From Modestobacter sp. VKM Ac-2984 (GTDB lineage Bacteria; Actinomycetota; Actinomycetes; Mycobacteriales; Geodermatophilaceae): a stretch of DNA of 64,000 nucleotides. The position numbers and the translations under genes were made by a program. The stretch lies in the NCBI RefSeq assembly GCF_026967985.1, contig NZ_JAPVBJ010000009.1:62001-126000 (forward strand). The letters run 5' to 3'. Below the pieces are notes generated by a model. The model did no database searches. It saw only the letters and a program-made list of their open reading frames with translations, and was not told the DNA's origin. Shown here in pieces: positions 42,444-50,168 of this stretch; position 1 is the first letter of the stretch; the number at the start of each line of letters is the position of its first letter.

Positions 42444-42683
42444 TCAGTCGGTGGGGTCCACTGGAGCGTCGTCCCGGGTGGCGTCCTGCTGCGTGCGGAA
42501 GCGCAGCGACTCCACCAGCACGTAACCGAACACGACGGTCCACGCGAAGCTCAGGAAGGCCTCGCCCCACTCGCCGTCGACCAGCCGCAGCACCAGCGCG
42601 ACCAGGTTGTAGGCCACCGCCACGCCCGCCAGCAGCTGCACTCCCCGGTTGCCGAACCAGGGCGGGCGGAAGGGGGCGGCCAT
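42444..42683 (-). CDS. Small two-helix membrane protein
   Basis: A 79-residue protein starting at an ATG at 42683. There are two predicted membrane helices (VQLLAGVAVAYNLVALVLRL and a second around FLSFAWTVVFGYVLVESL), flanked by PPWFGNRG at the start and an acidic tail ending PVDPTD. I do not recognise the family. It is divergent from the glutathione S-transferase gene, with 100 bp between starts, and has codon use typical of the chromosome. No function can be inferred. Confidence 0.65.
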   Translation of the reverse strand: MAAPFRPPWFGNRGVQLLAGVAVAYNLVALVLRLVDGEWGEAFLSFAWTVVFGYVLVESLRFRTQQDATRDDAPVDPTD

Positions 42684-42783
42684 GCCCAGAGGCTAGCCCG
42701 GCCCGGGCGCCCGGCGACGGTGGATCGCCTGGCACCGCGCGCCACACCCTGCGGTGGCGCGTCCGGTCGAGGAGGCTGGAGGG

Positions 42784-43827
42784 GTGAGCACCAAGAAGCA
42801 GAGCGGCAGCGGCTACGTCGAACCCGGCCAGGACTACCAGCGGGACGAGAACTACATCACCGACCGGATCACCGCCGACGGCGACAGCCGGTGGCCGGTG
42901 GAGGCCGGTCGGTACCGGCTGGTCATCGCCCGGGCGTGCCCGTGGGCCAACCGCGCGGCGATCGTCCGGCGCCTGCTCGGCCTCGAGCAGGCCATCAGCA
43001 TGGGCATCTGCGGGCCCACGCACGACGAGCGCAGCTGGACCTTCGACCTCGACCCCGGCGGCCGCGACCCGGTGCTGGGGTACGAGCGGCTGCAGGAGGC
43101 GTTCTTCGCCCGCGACCCGGAGTACCCGCGCGGCATCACCGTGCCCGCGATGGTCGACATCCCGACCGGGGCCGTCGTCACCAACGACTTCAAGCAGATG
43201 ACGCTGGACTTCTCCTCCGAGTGGACCGCGTTCCACCGCGACGGCGCCCCCGACCTCTACCCCGAGCACCTGCGGGCGGAGATGGACGAGGTGATCGAGC
43301 GGATCTTCACCGAGGTGAACAACGGGGTCTACCGCTGCGGCTTCGCCGGGTCGCAGAACGCCTACGACAAGGCCTACGAGCGGCTCTGGACGGCGATGGA
43401 CTGGCTGGAGGAGCGGCTCACCACCCGCCGGTTCCTGATGGGCGACACCATCACCGAGGCCGACGTCCGGCTGTTCACCACGCTGGCCCGGTTCGACGCC
43501 GTCTACCACGGCCACTTCAAGGCCAACCGCAACAAGCTGACCGAGCTGCCGGCGGTGTGGGGCTACGCCCGCGACCTGTTCCAGACACCGGGCTTCGGTG
43601 ACACCACCGACTTCCCGCAGATCAAGGAGCACTACTACGTGGTGCACGCCGACATCAACCCGACCCAGATCATCCCGATGGGCCCGGACACGTCGGTCTG
43701 GCTGACCCCGCACGGCCGCGAGGAGATGGGTGGCAGCCCCTTCGGCGACGGCACCCCGCCCGGCCCGCCGGTCGCGGGTGAGGTCATCCCGCCCGAGCAC
43801 GGCCCCGGCGGCATCGGCCACCGCTGA
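42784..43827 (+). CDS. Xi-class glutathione S-transferase/thiol reductase (CPWA type)
   Basis: A 347-residue protein from the GTG at 42784 with GGAGG just upstream. The active-site motif is C52-P-W-A in ARACPWANRA, the mark of glutathionyl-hydroquinone reductases. The all-helical C-terminal domain includes YRCGFAGSQNAYDKAYERL, RRFLMGDTITEADVRLFTTL and a HYYVVHADINPTQIIPMGP segment that the family conserves. The enzymes reductively remove thiol groups from conjugated hydroquinones. Actinobacteria use mycothiol, not glutathione, so mycothiol is the likely partner, by inference. It is followed by an EthD protein and may form a short detoxification cluster with it. Confidence 0.92.
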   Translation: MSTKKQSGSGYVEPGQDYQRDENYITDRITADGDSRWPVEAGRYRLVIARACPWANRAAIVRRLLGLEQAISMGICGPTHDERSWTFDLDPGGRDPVLGYERLQEAFFARDPEYPRGITVPAMVDIPTGAVVTNDFKQMTLDFSSEWTAFHRDGAPDLYPEHLRAEMDEVIERIFTEVNNGVYRCGFAGSQNAYDKAYERLWTAMDWLEERLTTRRFLMGDTITEADVRLFTTLARFDAVYHGHFKANRNKLTELPAVWGYARDLFQTPGFGDTTDFPQIKEHYYVVHADINPTQIIPMGPDTSVWLTPHGREEMGGSPFGDGTPPGPPVAGEVIPPEHGPGGIGHR

Positions 43828-43909
43828 GCGCGCCGCGGCCCGGGACCCCTGGTTGGCTGACCACGGCGTCCCGGGCAGCGGAGCCCGCGGACCGAGGAGA
43901 GGTGGCGCA

Positions 43910-44230
43910 GTGGTGCACAGACTGATCGTCCAGTACGGCCAGCCGACCGACCCGGCGGAGTTCGACCGGCACTACCGGGACGTGCACGTCGGGCTGGCGC
44001 AGGCCATCCCCGGCCTGCTCCGGTTCACCGTCGGGCACCCCCGGTCGATGGACCCCACCGCCGCCGGCCCCTACCTGATCGCCGAGCTGGACTTCGAGTC
44101 CGCCGACGCGATGGGGGCCGGCATGGGCTCCGAGGCCGGCCGGGCCGCCGGTGCCGACGTGGCCACCTTCGCCACCGGCGGGGCCTCCATGTCGAGCCTC
44201 GACCTCGACGACCTCAGCCCGGCGGGCTGA
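43910..44230 (+). CDS. EthD-family small protein
   Basis: A 106-residue ferredoxin-like EthD protein. I chose the GTG at 43910 with GGAGAGG 7 bp upstream; a second GTG at 43913 is equally possible. HRLIVQYGQPTDPAEFDRHYRDVHVGLAQAIPGL holds the family DxxxH...H signature in its D-R-H-Y-x-x-x-H-V part. PYLIAELDFESADAMGAGMGS is the second strand-helix. EthD proteins assist ether or quinone oxidation and often sit near oxidases or reductases. It lies between the GST gene and an unknown gene in the same direction. Confidence 0.85.
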   Translation: MVHRLIVQYGQPTDPAEFDRHYRDVHVGLAQAIPGLLRFTVGHPRSMDPTAAGPYLIAELDFESADAMGAGMGSEAGRAAGADVATFATGGASMSSLDLDDLSPAG

Positions 44231-44240
44231 CCCCACCGAC

Positions 44241-45005
44241 GTGCTGACCGGCCGGCCGGACCTGGTGCTCCCCAGCGCCGGGCCCGACCCGCTGCCGTGG
44301 AGCACCGCGCTGGCCGCCGTCCTCGGGTACGCCCGGGGACGGCGGCCGCTGCGGTACCGCTCCCCCAACGAGCGCGACGGCCGGTGGGTGCAGGTGCCGG
44401 CCTTCGGCTACGACCGGTACGACGCCCGGCCGGTCCGGACGGGGCCGCTGGGCGACGAGGACGTGCTGGTGGCCGAGGGGCTGCACGGCCGGCTCGACCC
44501 CGGCGGGTGGTCGGTGGTCCGCGCGGCCCTCGACGCGGCCCAGCCCGTGGCCGATGCGCTCGCCGGACGCGCCGCCGGGCGCACCTTCTGGGAGCTGCCG
44601 GACGACGAGTTCTCGGTGCTCGGGGAACCGGGCACCGTCGGCGCCGCCCTGCGCGGTCTGGGCGAGCTGGCCGAACCCCAGCGGCGGCACGTGTCGGCCG
44701 CGCTGCACCACCGCCGTCCCGACCTGGTGCCGGTGCTGCACCGCGCCACCTGGCTGCAGACGGTGCCGCACCTGCGCGAGGGCGACAGCGGGACGGCGGC
44801 GGTCGTGCACCGCGAGCTCCGGGCGAACGAGGCCGCCTTCGCCGCGCTCGAGGAGGCGGCTGCCGAGCTGCTCGACGCCCCGCTGACCCGGCTGCGGCTG
44901 CACGACGTGCTGGTGTGGCTCAGCGGCACGTTGCGGCTGTGCACCGCGGTGGCGCTGGGCGAGGCCACCGAGGAGTGGCGGCGTGCGCCCAGCGCGATCC
45001 ACTGA
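44241..45005 (+). CDS. Hypothetical protein
   Basis: I do not recognise this 254-residue protein. From the GTG at 44241 it reads LVLPSAGPDPLPWSTALAAVLG, PAFGYDRYDARPVR, GRTFWELPDDEFSVLGEPGT and VLHRATWLQTVPHLREGDSG. It is soluble, mostly helical in its second half and free of motifs known to me. Codon use and G+C leave little doubt that it is coding. It starts 10 bp after the EthD stop, so it is probably co-transcribed. An alternative in-frame start further upstream overlaps the EthD gene and is less likely. Confidence 0.75.
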   Translation: MLTGRPDLVLPSAGPDPLPWSTALAAVLGYARGRRPLRYRSPNERDGRWVQVPAFGYDRYDARPVRTGPLGDEDVLVAEGLHGRLDPGGWSVVRAALDAAQPVADALAGRAAGRTFWELPDDEFSVLGEPGTVGAALRGLGELAEPQRRHVSAALHHRRPDLVPVLHRATWLQTVPHLREGDSGTAAVVHRELRANEAAFAALEEAAAELLDAPLTRLRLHDVLVWLSGTLRLCTAVALGEATEEWRRAPSAIH

Positions 45006-45200
45006 CCGGCCGGCGGACCGGACCAGCCGGGCCCGATCCCGTCCCGGAGCGGAGGGTGCGCCGTCGCTGAGCAGCCCGTGACGCAACGCCGGAGTCCGGG
45101 ACCAGGGCCCGCTCCCCGGCTGACCGCGGCCCGGGCAGACGAGCACAGTTCCCTGCACGGCGGTGCCGCCGGGGGCGGCGCCGGAGGCGAGGAGGCACCC

Positions 45201-45824
45201 ATGTACGCACGGACGACCACCCTCCGCGGCAACCCGCGCGCCCTCGACGACGCGATCGCGTTCGTCCGGGAGGAGTGGCTCCCGGCGACGACCGACCTGC
45301 CGGGCTGCACCGGGCTGTCGATGCTCGTCGGCCGCCGCACCGGTCGGTGCATCGTCGCCAGCGGCTGGGCGGACGAGCAGGCGATGCTCGGCAGCGCCGA
45401 GGGCATGCGCCGCGACCGCGCCCGCCTCGGCCAGGTGCTCGGGGCCGTGCCGGTGGTCGCGCAGTGGGAGGTCGCCGTCATGCACCGGGTGCAGCCCACC
45501 GGCGAGGACGCCGTCTGCCGGCTCATCTGGAGCTCCCGCCCGAACCCGGCCGCGCTCGACGACGACGTCGCCACCTTCCGGATGGCCCTGCTGCCCCGGA
45601 TCGAGGAGCTCACCGGCTTCTGCAGCGCCAACCTGATGATCGACCGGGTGTCCGGCAACACCGTGCTGGCCATCGCCTACGCCGACCGGGAGGCGATGCT
45701 GGTCGCCGGCCAGCGCGCCGACGCGCTGCGCACGGAGTACGGCCGGGCGATGGGCGGCCGGATCACCGAGGTCGCCGAGCTCGACCTGGTCGTCGCCCAC
45801 CTGCGCATCCCCGAGACCGTCTGA
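45201..45824 (+). CDS. Double-domain ABM-like protein, paralogue of the gene at 37213
   Basis: A 207-residue protein from an ATG at 45201 behind GGCGAGGAGG. It has the same two-unit ABM-like layout as its paralogue: ARTTTLRGNPRALDDAIAFV, GCTGLSMLVGRRTGRCIV, WEVAVMHRVQPTGEDAV, then GFCSANLMIDRVSGNTVLAI and a late ITEVAELDLVVAHLRIPE. The paralogue shares MxARTTT at the start, WE(I/V)AV in the middle and EVAE(F/L)DL at the end. Intergenic DNA of 195 bp separates it from the unknown gene. The biochemical role is unknown. A binding or scavenging function for a reactive small molecule fits the family but is inference. Confidence 0.75.
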   Translation: MYARTTTLRGNPRALDDAIAFVREEWLPATTDLPGCTGLSMLVGRRTGRCIVASGWADEQAMLGSAEGMRRDRARLGQVLGAVPVVAQWEVAVMHRVQPTGEDAVCRLIWSSRPNPAALDDDVATFRMALLPRIEELTGFCSANLMIDRVSGNTVLAIAYADREAMLVAGQRADALRTEYGRAMGGRITEVAELDLVVAHLRIPETV

Positions 45825-45890
45825 CGACGGGCCACCTCGCCCCCTGCGAGGTGGCCGCTCCGGCACGTCCCTGGGTCGCGGCGCCCGGTG

Positions 45891-46958
45891 TCAGACCGCG
45901 CGGGTCAGGGCCGGCCAGAGGGCGTCGGGGCCGTCGGCGAGCAGCCCGGCCCCGAGCACCCGGGCCCACGCCGTCTCGGTGCCGGCCTCGTCCCGCCACG
46001 ACCAGCAGCGCCGGGTGAGGTGGTGCAGCCGGTGCTCCTGGGTGAAGCCGATCGCGCCGTGCACCTGGTGGGCCAGCCGGGCCACCACCTCCACGGCTGC
46101 CCCGGCGCGCACCTTCGCCGCGGCCGCGGCCAGCACCAGCGACTCCCCGCGCTCGACCGCCTGGACCGCGGCGTCGACCAGCGCCGCCACCGCGGTCACC
46201 TCGCCGGCCATCTCGGCCAGCTCCATCTGGATCGCCTGGAACCGGCCCAGCGGCCGGCCGAACTGCTGCCGCTCGCCCGCGTACTGCACCGTCCAGGCCA
46301 GCACCTGCTGCAGCGCCGCCGACAGCTGCACCGCCCGGGCCAGCGCGTACCGCGCCCGCAGCTGCTGGGCCTGCGCGTCGGTCAGCAGCGCCCCGGCCGC
46401 GGTCACCTCCTGCAGCACCAGCGAGCCGCGCGGCTCCCCGGCCAGGTTGGCCGCGTGCGTGGTCTCCCGACCGGTGACGTCGACCAGCGCGAGCACCGGC
46501 CCGACCGGGCTGGTGGCCAGGACGGCGAGGTGCCGGGCGACCCCGGCCCACGCGACGTCGGTCGCCGTGCCGGTCAGCGTCCAGCTCCCCGGACCGTCGC
46601 CGTCGTCCCGCGGTTCGGCGGTGACCGCGCCGTCGACCGCGATGGACAACGGCTCGTCCGGGGAGGGCAGGTCGAGGCCGGCGGCCAGGACGGCGGGGCC
46701 GGCGACCAGCAGCTGCTCGGCCACCGGCACCGCCGCGGCCCCAGCGGCCAGCGCCCCCACGACCGCCACCGCGTCGGCGAGCTCACCGCCGGAGCCACCG
46801 GCCTCCTCGGGCAGCCCCACCCCGGTCAGCCCGGCCTCGGCCAGCGCCGACCACAACCCGGCGTCCCACGGCCGTTCGGCGGTGAGCACGAACGGCTCGA
46901 ACTTCGTCAGGATGTCCCGGACGGTCTCGACGACCAGGTCCACGTCGGAGGAGGTCAT
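45891..46958 (-). CDS. Acyl-CoA dehydrogenase-like subunit lacking the catalytic glutamate
   Basis: A 355-residue protein with the acyl-CoA dehydrogenase fold. WSALAEAGLTGVGLPEEAGG starts the N-terminal helical domain, a reduced beta domain follows, and the C-terminal helical domain holds TVQYAGERQQFGRPLGRFQAIQM and AHQVHGAIGFTQEHRLH. The position that carries the base glutamate in the partner has no equivalent motif. Its ATG overlaps the stop of the upstream full-length dehydrogenase gene (ATGA at 46955-46958). Such unequal pairs form alpha2beta2 enzymes in actinobacterial steroid or branched fatty acid degradation, where one subunit holds the active site and the other shares FAD. The same is likely here. 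Confidence 0.9.
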   Translation of the reverse strand: MTSSDVDLVVETVRDILTKFEPFVLTAERPWDAGLWSALAEAGLTGVGLPEEAGGSGGELADAVAVVGALAAGAAAVPVAEQLLVAGPAVLAAGLDLPSPDEPLSIAVDGAVTAEPRDDGDGPGSWTLTGTATDVAWAGVARHLAVLATSPVGPVLALVDVTGRETTHAANLAGEPRGSLVLQEVTAAGALLTDAQAQQLRARYALARAVQLSAALQQVLAWTVQYAGERQQFGRPLGRFQAIQMELAEMAGEVTAVAALVDAAVQAVERGESLVLAAAAAKVRAGAAVEVVARLAHQVHGAIGFTQEHRLHHLTRRCWSWRDEAGTETAWARVLGAGLLADGPDALWPALTRAV

Positions 46959-48118
46959 CGCAGTCCCAGCCCTCGTGCCACGATCCCGCGCAGGATCTCG
47001 TTGGTGCCGCCCCGCAGCGTGTAGCCCGGCGCGTGCAGCTGCGCCTCGGCCAGTGCCCGGCCCAGCGGGTCGGGTGAGTCCAGGGACGCCGGGACGTCGA
47101 CCACCCGGCGCACCTCGTCGATCACGTCGGCCTCGAACGTCGTCCCCACGTCCTTGACCAGGGCGGCCGGGATGTCGGGGAGCTCGCCGCGGTCCAGCGC
47201 GCCGGCGATCCGCAGCGACAGCTGGCGCAGCGCGAGCAGCCGGGCCGACAGCCGGCCCAGGGTGGCCAGCTGCGCGGGGTCCTGGTCCTCGGCCGCGCGT
47301 CGGGCGAACTCGGCGATCAGCGGGTAGGTCGACAGGAACCGCTCCGGCCCGGACCGCTCGAACGCCAGCTCGGCGGTCACCTGGTGCCAGCCCGCGCCCT
47401 CCTCCCCCAGCAGCATGTCGCCGGGGACGACCGCGTCGTCGAAGACCACCTCGTTGAAGTGGTGGCCGCCGTCCAGGATCCGGATCGGGTTGACGGTGAT
47501 CCCGGGCAGCGACAGGTCGACCAGCAGCTGGGAGAGCCCCGCGTGCCGGTTGGCCGGGTCGGCCGGCGCGGTGCGGACCAGGGTGATCGCGTAGTGCGAG
47601 TGGTGCGCGTTCGACGTCCACACCTTCGCGCCGTTGACCACCCAGTCGCCGTCGCCGTTGCGGGTGGCCCGGGTGCGGATCGAGGCGAGGTCGGAGCCGC
47701 TGTCCGGCTCGCTCATCCCGATCACGAAGTAGCACTCCCCCGCCGCGATCCGCGGCAGGATCTCCGCGCGCTGGGCCTCGGTGCCGTAGCGCAGCAGGTT
47801 GGGCCCGGACTGCCGGTCGGCGATCCAGTGCGCCGCGACCGGGGCGCCGGCGGCCAGCAGCTCCTCGGTGACCGCGTACCGCTCCATCGCCGTCCGCTCG
47901 TGCCCGCCGTACTGCTTCGGCCACGTCATGCCCAGCCAGCCGCGCTCACCGAGCTTGCGGGAGAACGCCGGGTCGACACCGGAGAGCCAGGTGTCCACGT
48001 GGGTGGTGAAGCTGCCGGCGGCCAGTTCGGCGGCGAGGAACTCGCGCACCTCGACCCGCACCTCCTCCGCGGCGGCCGATCGCGGCGCAGGCGCCAGCGT
48101 CAACGAGTTGCTGCCCAT
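46955..48118 (-). CDS. Acyl-CoA dehydrogenase, catalytic subunit
   Basis: A 387-residue flavoenzyme that oxidises acyl-CoA to enoyl-CoA, passing electrons to ETF. Typical blocks are GWLGMTWPKQYGG, YFVIGMSEPDSGSDLASIRTRA with the conserved SEPxSGSD, DWVVNGAKVWTSNAHHSHY, HFNEVVFDDAVVPGDMLLGE and YTLRGGTNEILRGI. In the last, E374 is the probable base. The start is an ATG at 48118. It is the first gene of a coupled pair and the 355-residue partner lacks this glutamate. The substrate may be a bulky or branched acyl-CoA, by analogy with heteromeric enzymes, but none is indicated by the neighbourhood. Confidence 0.93.
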   Translation of the reverse strand: MGSNSLTLAPAPRSAAAEEVRVEVREFLAAELAAGSFTTHVDTWLSGVDPAFSRKLGERGWLGMTWPKQYGGHERTAMERYAVTEELLAAGAPVAAHWIADRQSGPNLLRYGTEAQRAEILPRIAAGECYFVIGMSEPDSGSDLASIRTRATRNGDGDWVVNGAKVWTSNAHHSHYAITLVRTAPADPANRHAGLSQLLVDLSLPGITVNPIRILDGGHHFNEVVFDDAVVPGDMLLGEEGAGWHQVTAELAFERSGPERFLSTYPLIAEFARRAAEDQDPAQLATLGRLSARLLALRQLSLRIAGALDRGELPDIPAALVKDVGTTFEADVIDEVRRVVDVPASLDSPDPLGRALAEAQLHAPGYTLRGGTNEILRGIVARGLGLR

Positions 48119-48220
48119 GCAGTGCTCCCCACGTCGATGTGGTGCCCGGTCGTGCTGGGTCCGGTGTCGGTTCTACCGGGTGCGGTGTGTCCCGGCCCGC
48201 TGGGGGGGCAGGGTGGCCGG

Positions 48221-48646
48221 GTGACCGATCCCTTCTCCCTGTCCCGGTTCGTCGACGCGCAGGACTCCGGCGGCACCTACGACCAGGCGCTGGCCGAGCT
48301 GCGCGCCGGGCGCAAGACCAGCCACTGGATGTGGTTCGTGCTCCCGCAGCTCACCGGTCTCGGCAGCAGCGCGATGGCCCAGCGGTACGCGATCAGCGGG
48401 CTCGACGAGGCCCGCGCGTACCTGGCCCACCCAGTGCTCGACCCCCGACTGCGCGAGTGCGCCCGGGCGCTCACCGCGCTGGACACCGACGACCCGGTCG
48501 CCGTCCTGGGGTCGATCGACGCGCAGAAGCTGCGCTCGTCGATGACGTTGTTCGCCCGGGCCGCGCCCGACGAGCCGCTGTTCGGCCAGGTCCTGGACCA
48601 GTACTTCGCCGGCGCCGAGGACGCCGCGACGACGTCCCGGCTGTAG
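48221..48646 (+). CDS. DUF1810 family protein
   Basis: A 141-residue protein from the GTG at 48221. DPFSLSRFVDAQ, then AELRAGRKTSHWMWFVLPQL, SAMAQRYAISGLDEARAYL and LRECARALTAL are the conserved parts of DUF1810. SSMTLFARAAPDEPLFGQVL is the usual C terminus. The family is small, soluble and widespread, and its function is unknown. It is divergent from the acyl-CoA dehydrogenase genes and lies 27 bp before the DinB-like gene. Confidence 0.9.
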   Translation: MTDPFSLSRFVDAQDSGGTYDQALAELRAGRKTSHWMWFVLPQLTGLGSSAMAQRYAISGLDEARAYLAHPVLDPRLRECARALTALDTDDPVAVLGSIDAQKLRSSMTLFARAAPDEPLFGQVLDQYFAGAEDAATTSRL

Positions 48647-48673
48647 GACGACCGCTGGCCCTACGGTGCCGCC

Positions 48674-49246
48674 ATGAGCGAGGACACGCCCTGGGAACCG
48701 CCCTTCGCCGGCACCGAGGCCGAGCACCTGCTCGGGGCGCTGGGCCGGCTGCGCACCACCTTCCGCTGGAAGGCCGCCGACCTGGACACCGCCGGGCTGC
48801 AGACCCGGATCGGCGCCTCCGCCCTCACCCTCGGCGGCCTGCTCAAGCACCTGGCGCTGGTGGAGGACGACTGCTCCACCGGACGGCTGAGCGGCGCGCC
48901 GATCGGTGAGCCGTGGGAGTCGGAGTGGGGCGGCGGCGACTGGGCCTTCACCTCCGCCGCGGACGACTCCCCCGAGCGGCTCTACGCGCTGTGGGACGAC
49001 GCCGTCGCGCGCTCCCGCGCCCGGTGGGACGCCGCCCTGGCCGCCGGCGGGATGGACCAGCGGGTCGAGCTGACCGGCCCGGACGGCGAGCACGCCGGTC
49101 TGCGCCGCCTGCTGTGCGACCTCATCGAGGAGTACGGCCGGCACACCGGGCACGCCGACCTGCTCCGTGAGGCCGTCGACGGCCTGGTCGGTGAGGACCC
49201 CCCACCCGGCTGGCACCCCCGGGTCGGCCACCGCCCGGTCGGCTGA
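48674..49246 (+). CDS. DinB/DUF664-family protein
   Basis: A 190-residue four-helix protein like the DinB/DUF664 mycothiol-dependent group. EAEHLLGALGRLRTTFRWK, then TLGGLLKHLALVEDDCST with the first metal-type histidine, and EEYGRHTGHADLLREAVDG with two more histidines match the usual H-x-H-x-H triad spacing. Family members act as thiol S-transferases or metal-binding detoxification proteins. The ATG at 48674 has no strong ribosome binding site. It may be translated from the same message as DUF1810, and is followed by a hairpin before a convergent gene. Confidence 0.85.
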   Translation: MSEDTPWEPPFAGTEAEHLLGALGRLRTTFRWKAADLDTAGLQTRIGASALTLGGLLKHLALVEDDCSTGRLSGAPIGEPWESEWGGGDWAFTSAADDSPERLYALWDDAVARSRARWDAALAAGGMDQRVELTGPDGEHAGLRRLLCDLIEEYGRHTGHADLLREAVDGLVGEDPPPGWHPRVGHRPVG

Positions 49247-49258
49247 CCCACCCCGCAG

Positions 49259-49282
49259 CCACCAAAATGGCCATCGTGGTGG
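49259..49282. terminator. Hairpin between DinB-like and AlaX genes
   Basis: CCACCAAAATGG and CCATCGTGGTGG are complementary except at two positions, and they abut without a loop spacer. It ends directly at the stop of the convergent AlaX gene. A near copy is found at 60896-60917. Confidence 0.7.
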
Positions 49283-50017
49283 TCACACGATCCGGACGCG
49301 GAGGCGGCGGAAGCCGCGGCCCTTGTTCTCCACCTTCACCACCTCGACCCGGCCGACCATCGCCGTCGACGCCACGTGGGTGCCGCCGTCGGCCTGGGTG
49401 TCCAGCCCGACGATGTCCACGATCCGCACCACCTCGATGTCCGGCGGGAGCAGATTGGTCGCGGTCCGGATGATGTCCGGGATCGCGAACGCCTTCTCCC
49501 GCGGCAGCTCCCGGACCTCGATCCGGCGGTCGGCGGCCAGCTCGGCGTTCACCGACTCGGCCACCCGGTCCTTGAAGTCGGCCGGCACCTCGGCGAGGTC
49601 GAAGTCCATCCGGGCGGTCAGCGGCTCCATGGTGCCGCCGGTGACGAGCGCGCCGAAGTCACGGAAGACGACGCCGGTGAGCACGTGCAGCCCGGAGTGG
49701 GTGCGCATCAGCGCGGTGCGGCGTTCGTCGTCCAGCGCGCCGCGCACCGCCGTCCCGGCCGGTGGCAGCGGGTCGCCCTCGACCGGGAGCAGGTAGAGCT
49801 CGTCGCCACGGCGGGTGCCGGCGATCCGGGTGCGCACCCCGCCCCACAGCAGCACCCCCTGGTCCGGGGGCTGCCCGCCGCCGCCCGGGTAGAACGCGGA
49901 GCGGTCCAGCACGATCCCCTGCTCGGGGTCGGCGGCGACCACGGTGGCGTCCCACTCCCGCACGGTGGCGTCGGCGAGGTCGAGGCGGTGGGTGTGTCCG
50001 GCGTGCGCAGCGGCCAT
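49283..50017 (-). CDS. Alanyl-tRNA editing protein, AlaX-like
   Basis: A 244-residue trans-editing protein that removes serine or glycine from mischarged tRNA-Ala. FYPGGGGQPPDQG is the AlaRS-derived N-terminal motif. The zinc site is H-S-G-L-H in MRTHSGLHVL and the second half in DTQADGGTHVAS. The last has D in the place of the C of CGGTH, a variant also known in other AlaX proteins. The ATG at 50017 was selected as the first good start; an extension to 50233 runs into sequence without homology. The protein matches the medium AlaX class in length. Confidence 0.9.
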   Translation of the reverse strand: MAAAHAGHTHRLDLADATVREWDATVVAADPEQGIVLDRSAFYPGGGGQPPDQGVLLWGGVRTRIAGTRRGDELYLLPVEGDPLPPAGTAVRGALDDERRTALMRTHSGLHVLTGVVFRDFGALVTGGTMEPLTARMDFDLAEVPADFKDRVAESVNAELAADRRIEVRELPREKAFAIPDIIRTATNLLPPDIEVVRIVDIVGLDTQADGGTHVASTAMVGRVEVVKVENKGRGFRRLRVRIV

Positions 50018-50168
50018 GCCGGCATCCTGCCCGCCACGGGCCGGGTGCGGACCAGTCCACCCGCAGTCCAGTCGCCCGCGGGGTCGGGGAAGACCCCTGA
50101 AGCACGTACGGTTGCCAGTCGCCGCAGCGCCCCGTCCGCGTGCCACCCCGTCCGAGGAGCAGCCGAAG

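Noticed and set aside
49283-50017. Loss of the zinc cysteine in the AlaX protein as a sign of inactivity
   Set aside because: D in place of C before GGTH is a variant also known in other AlaX-like proteins, so inactivity is not implied.
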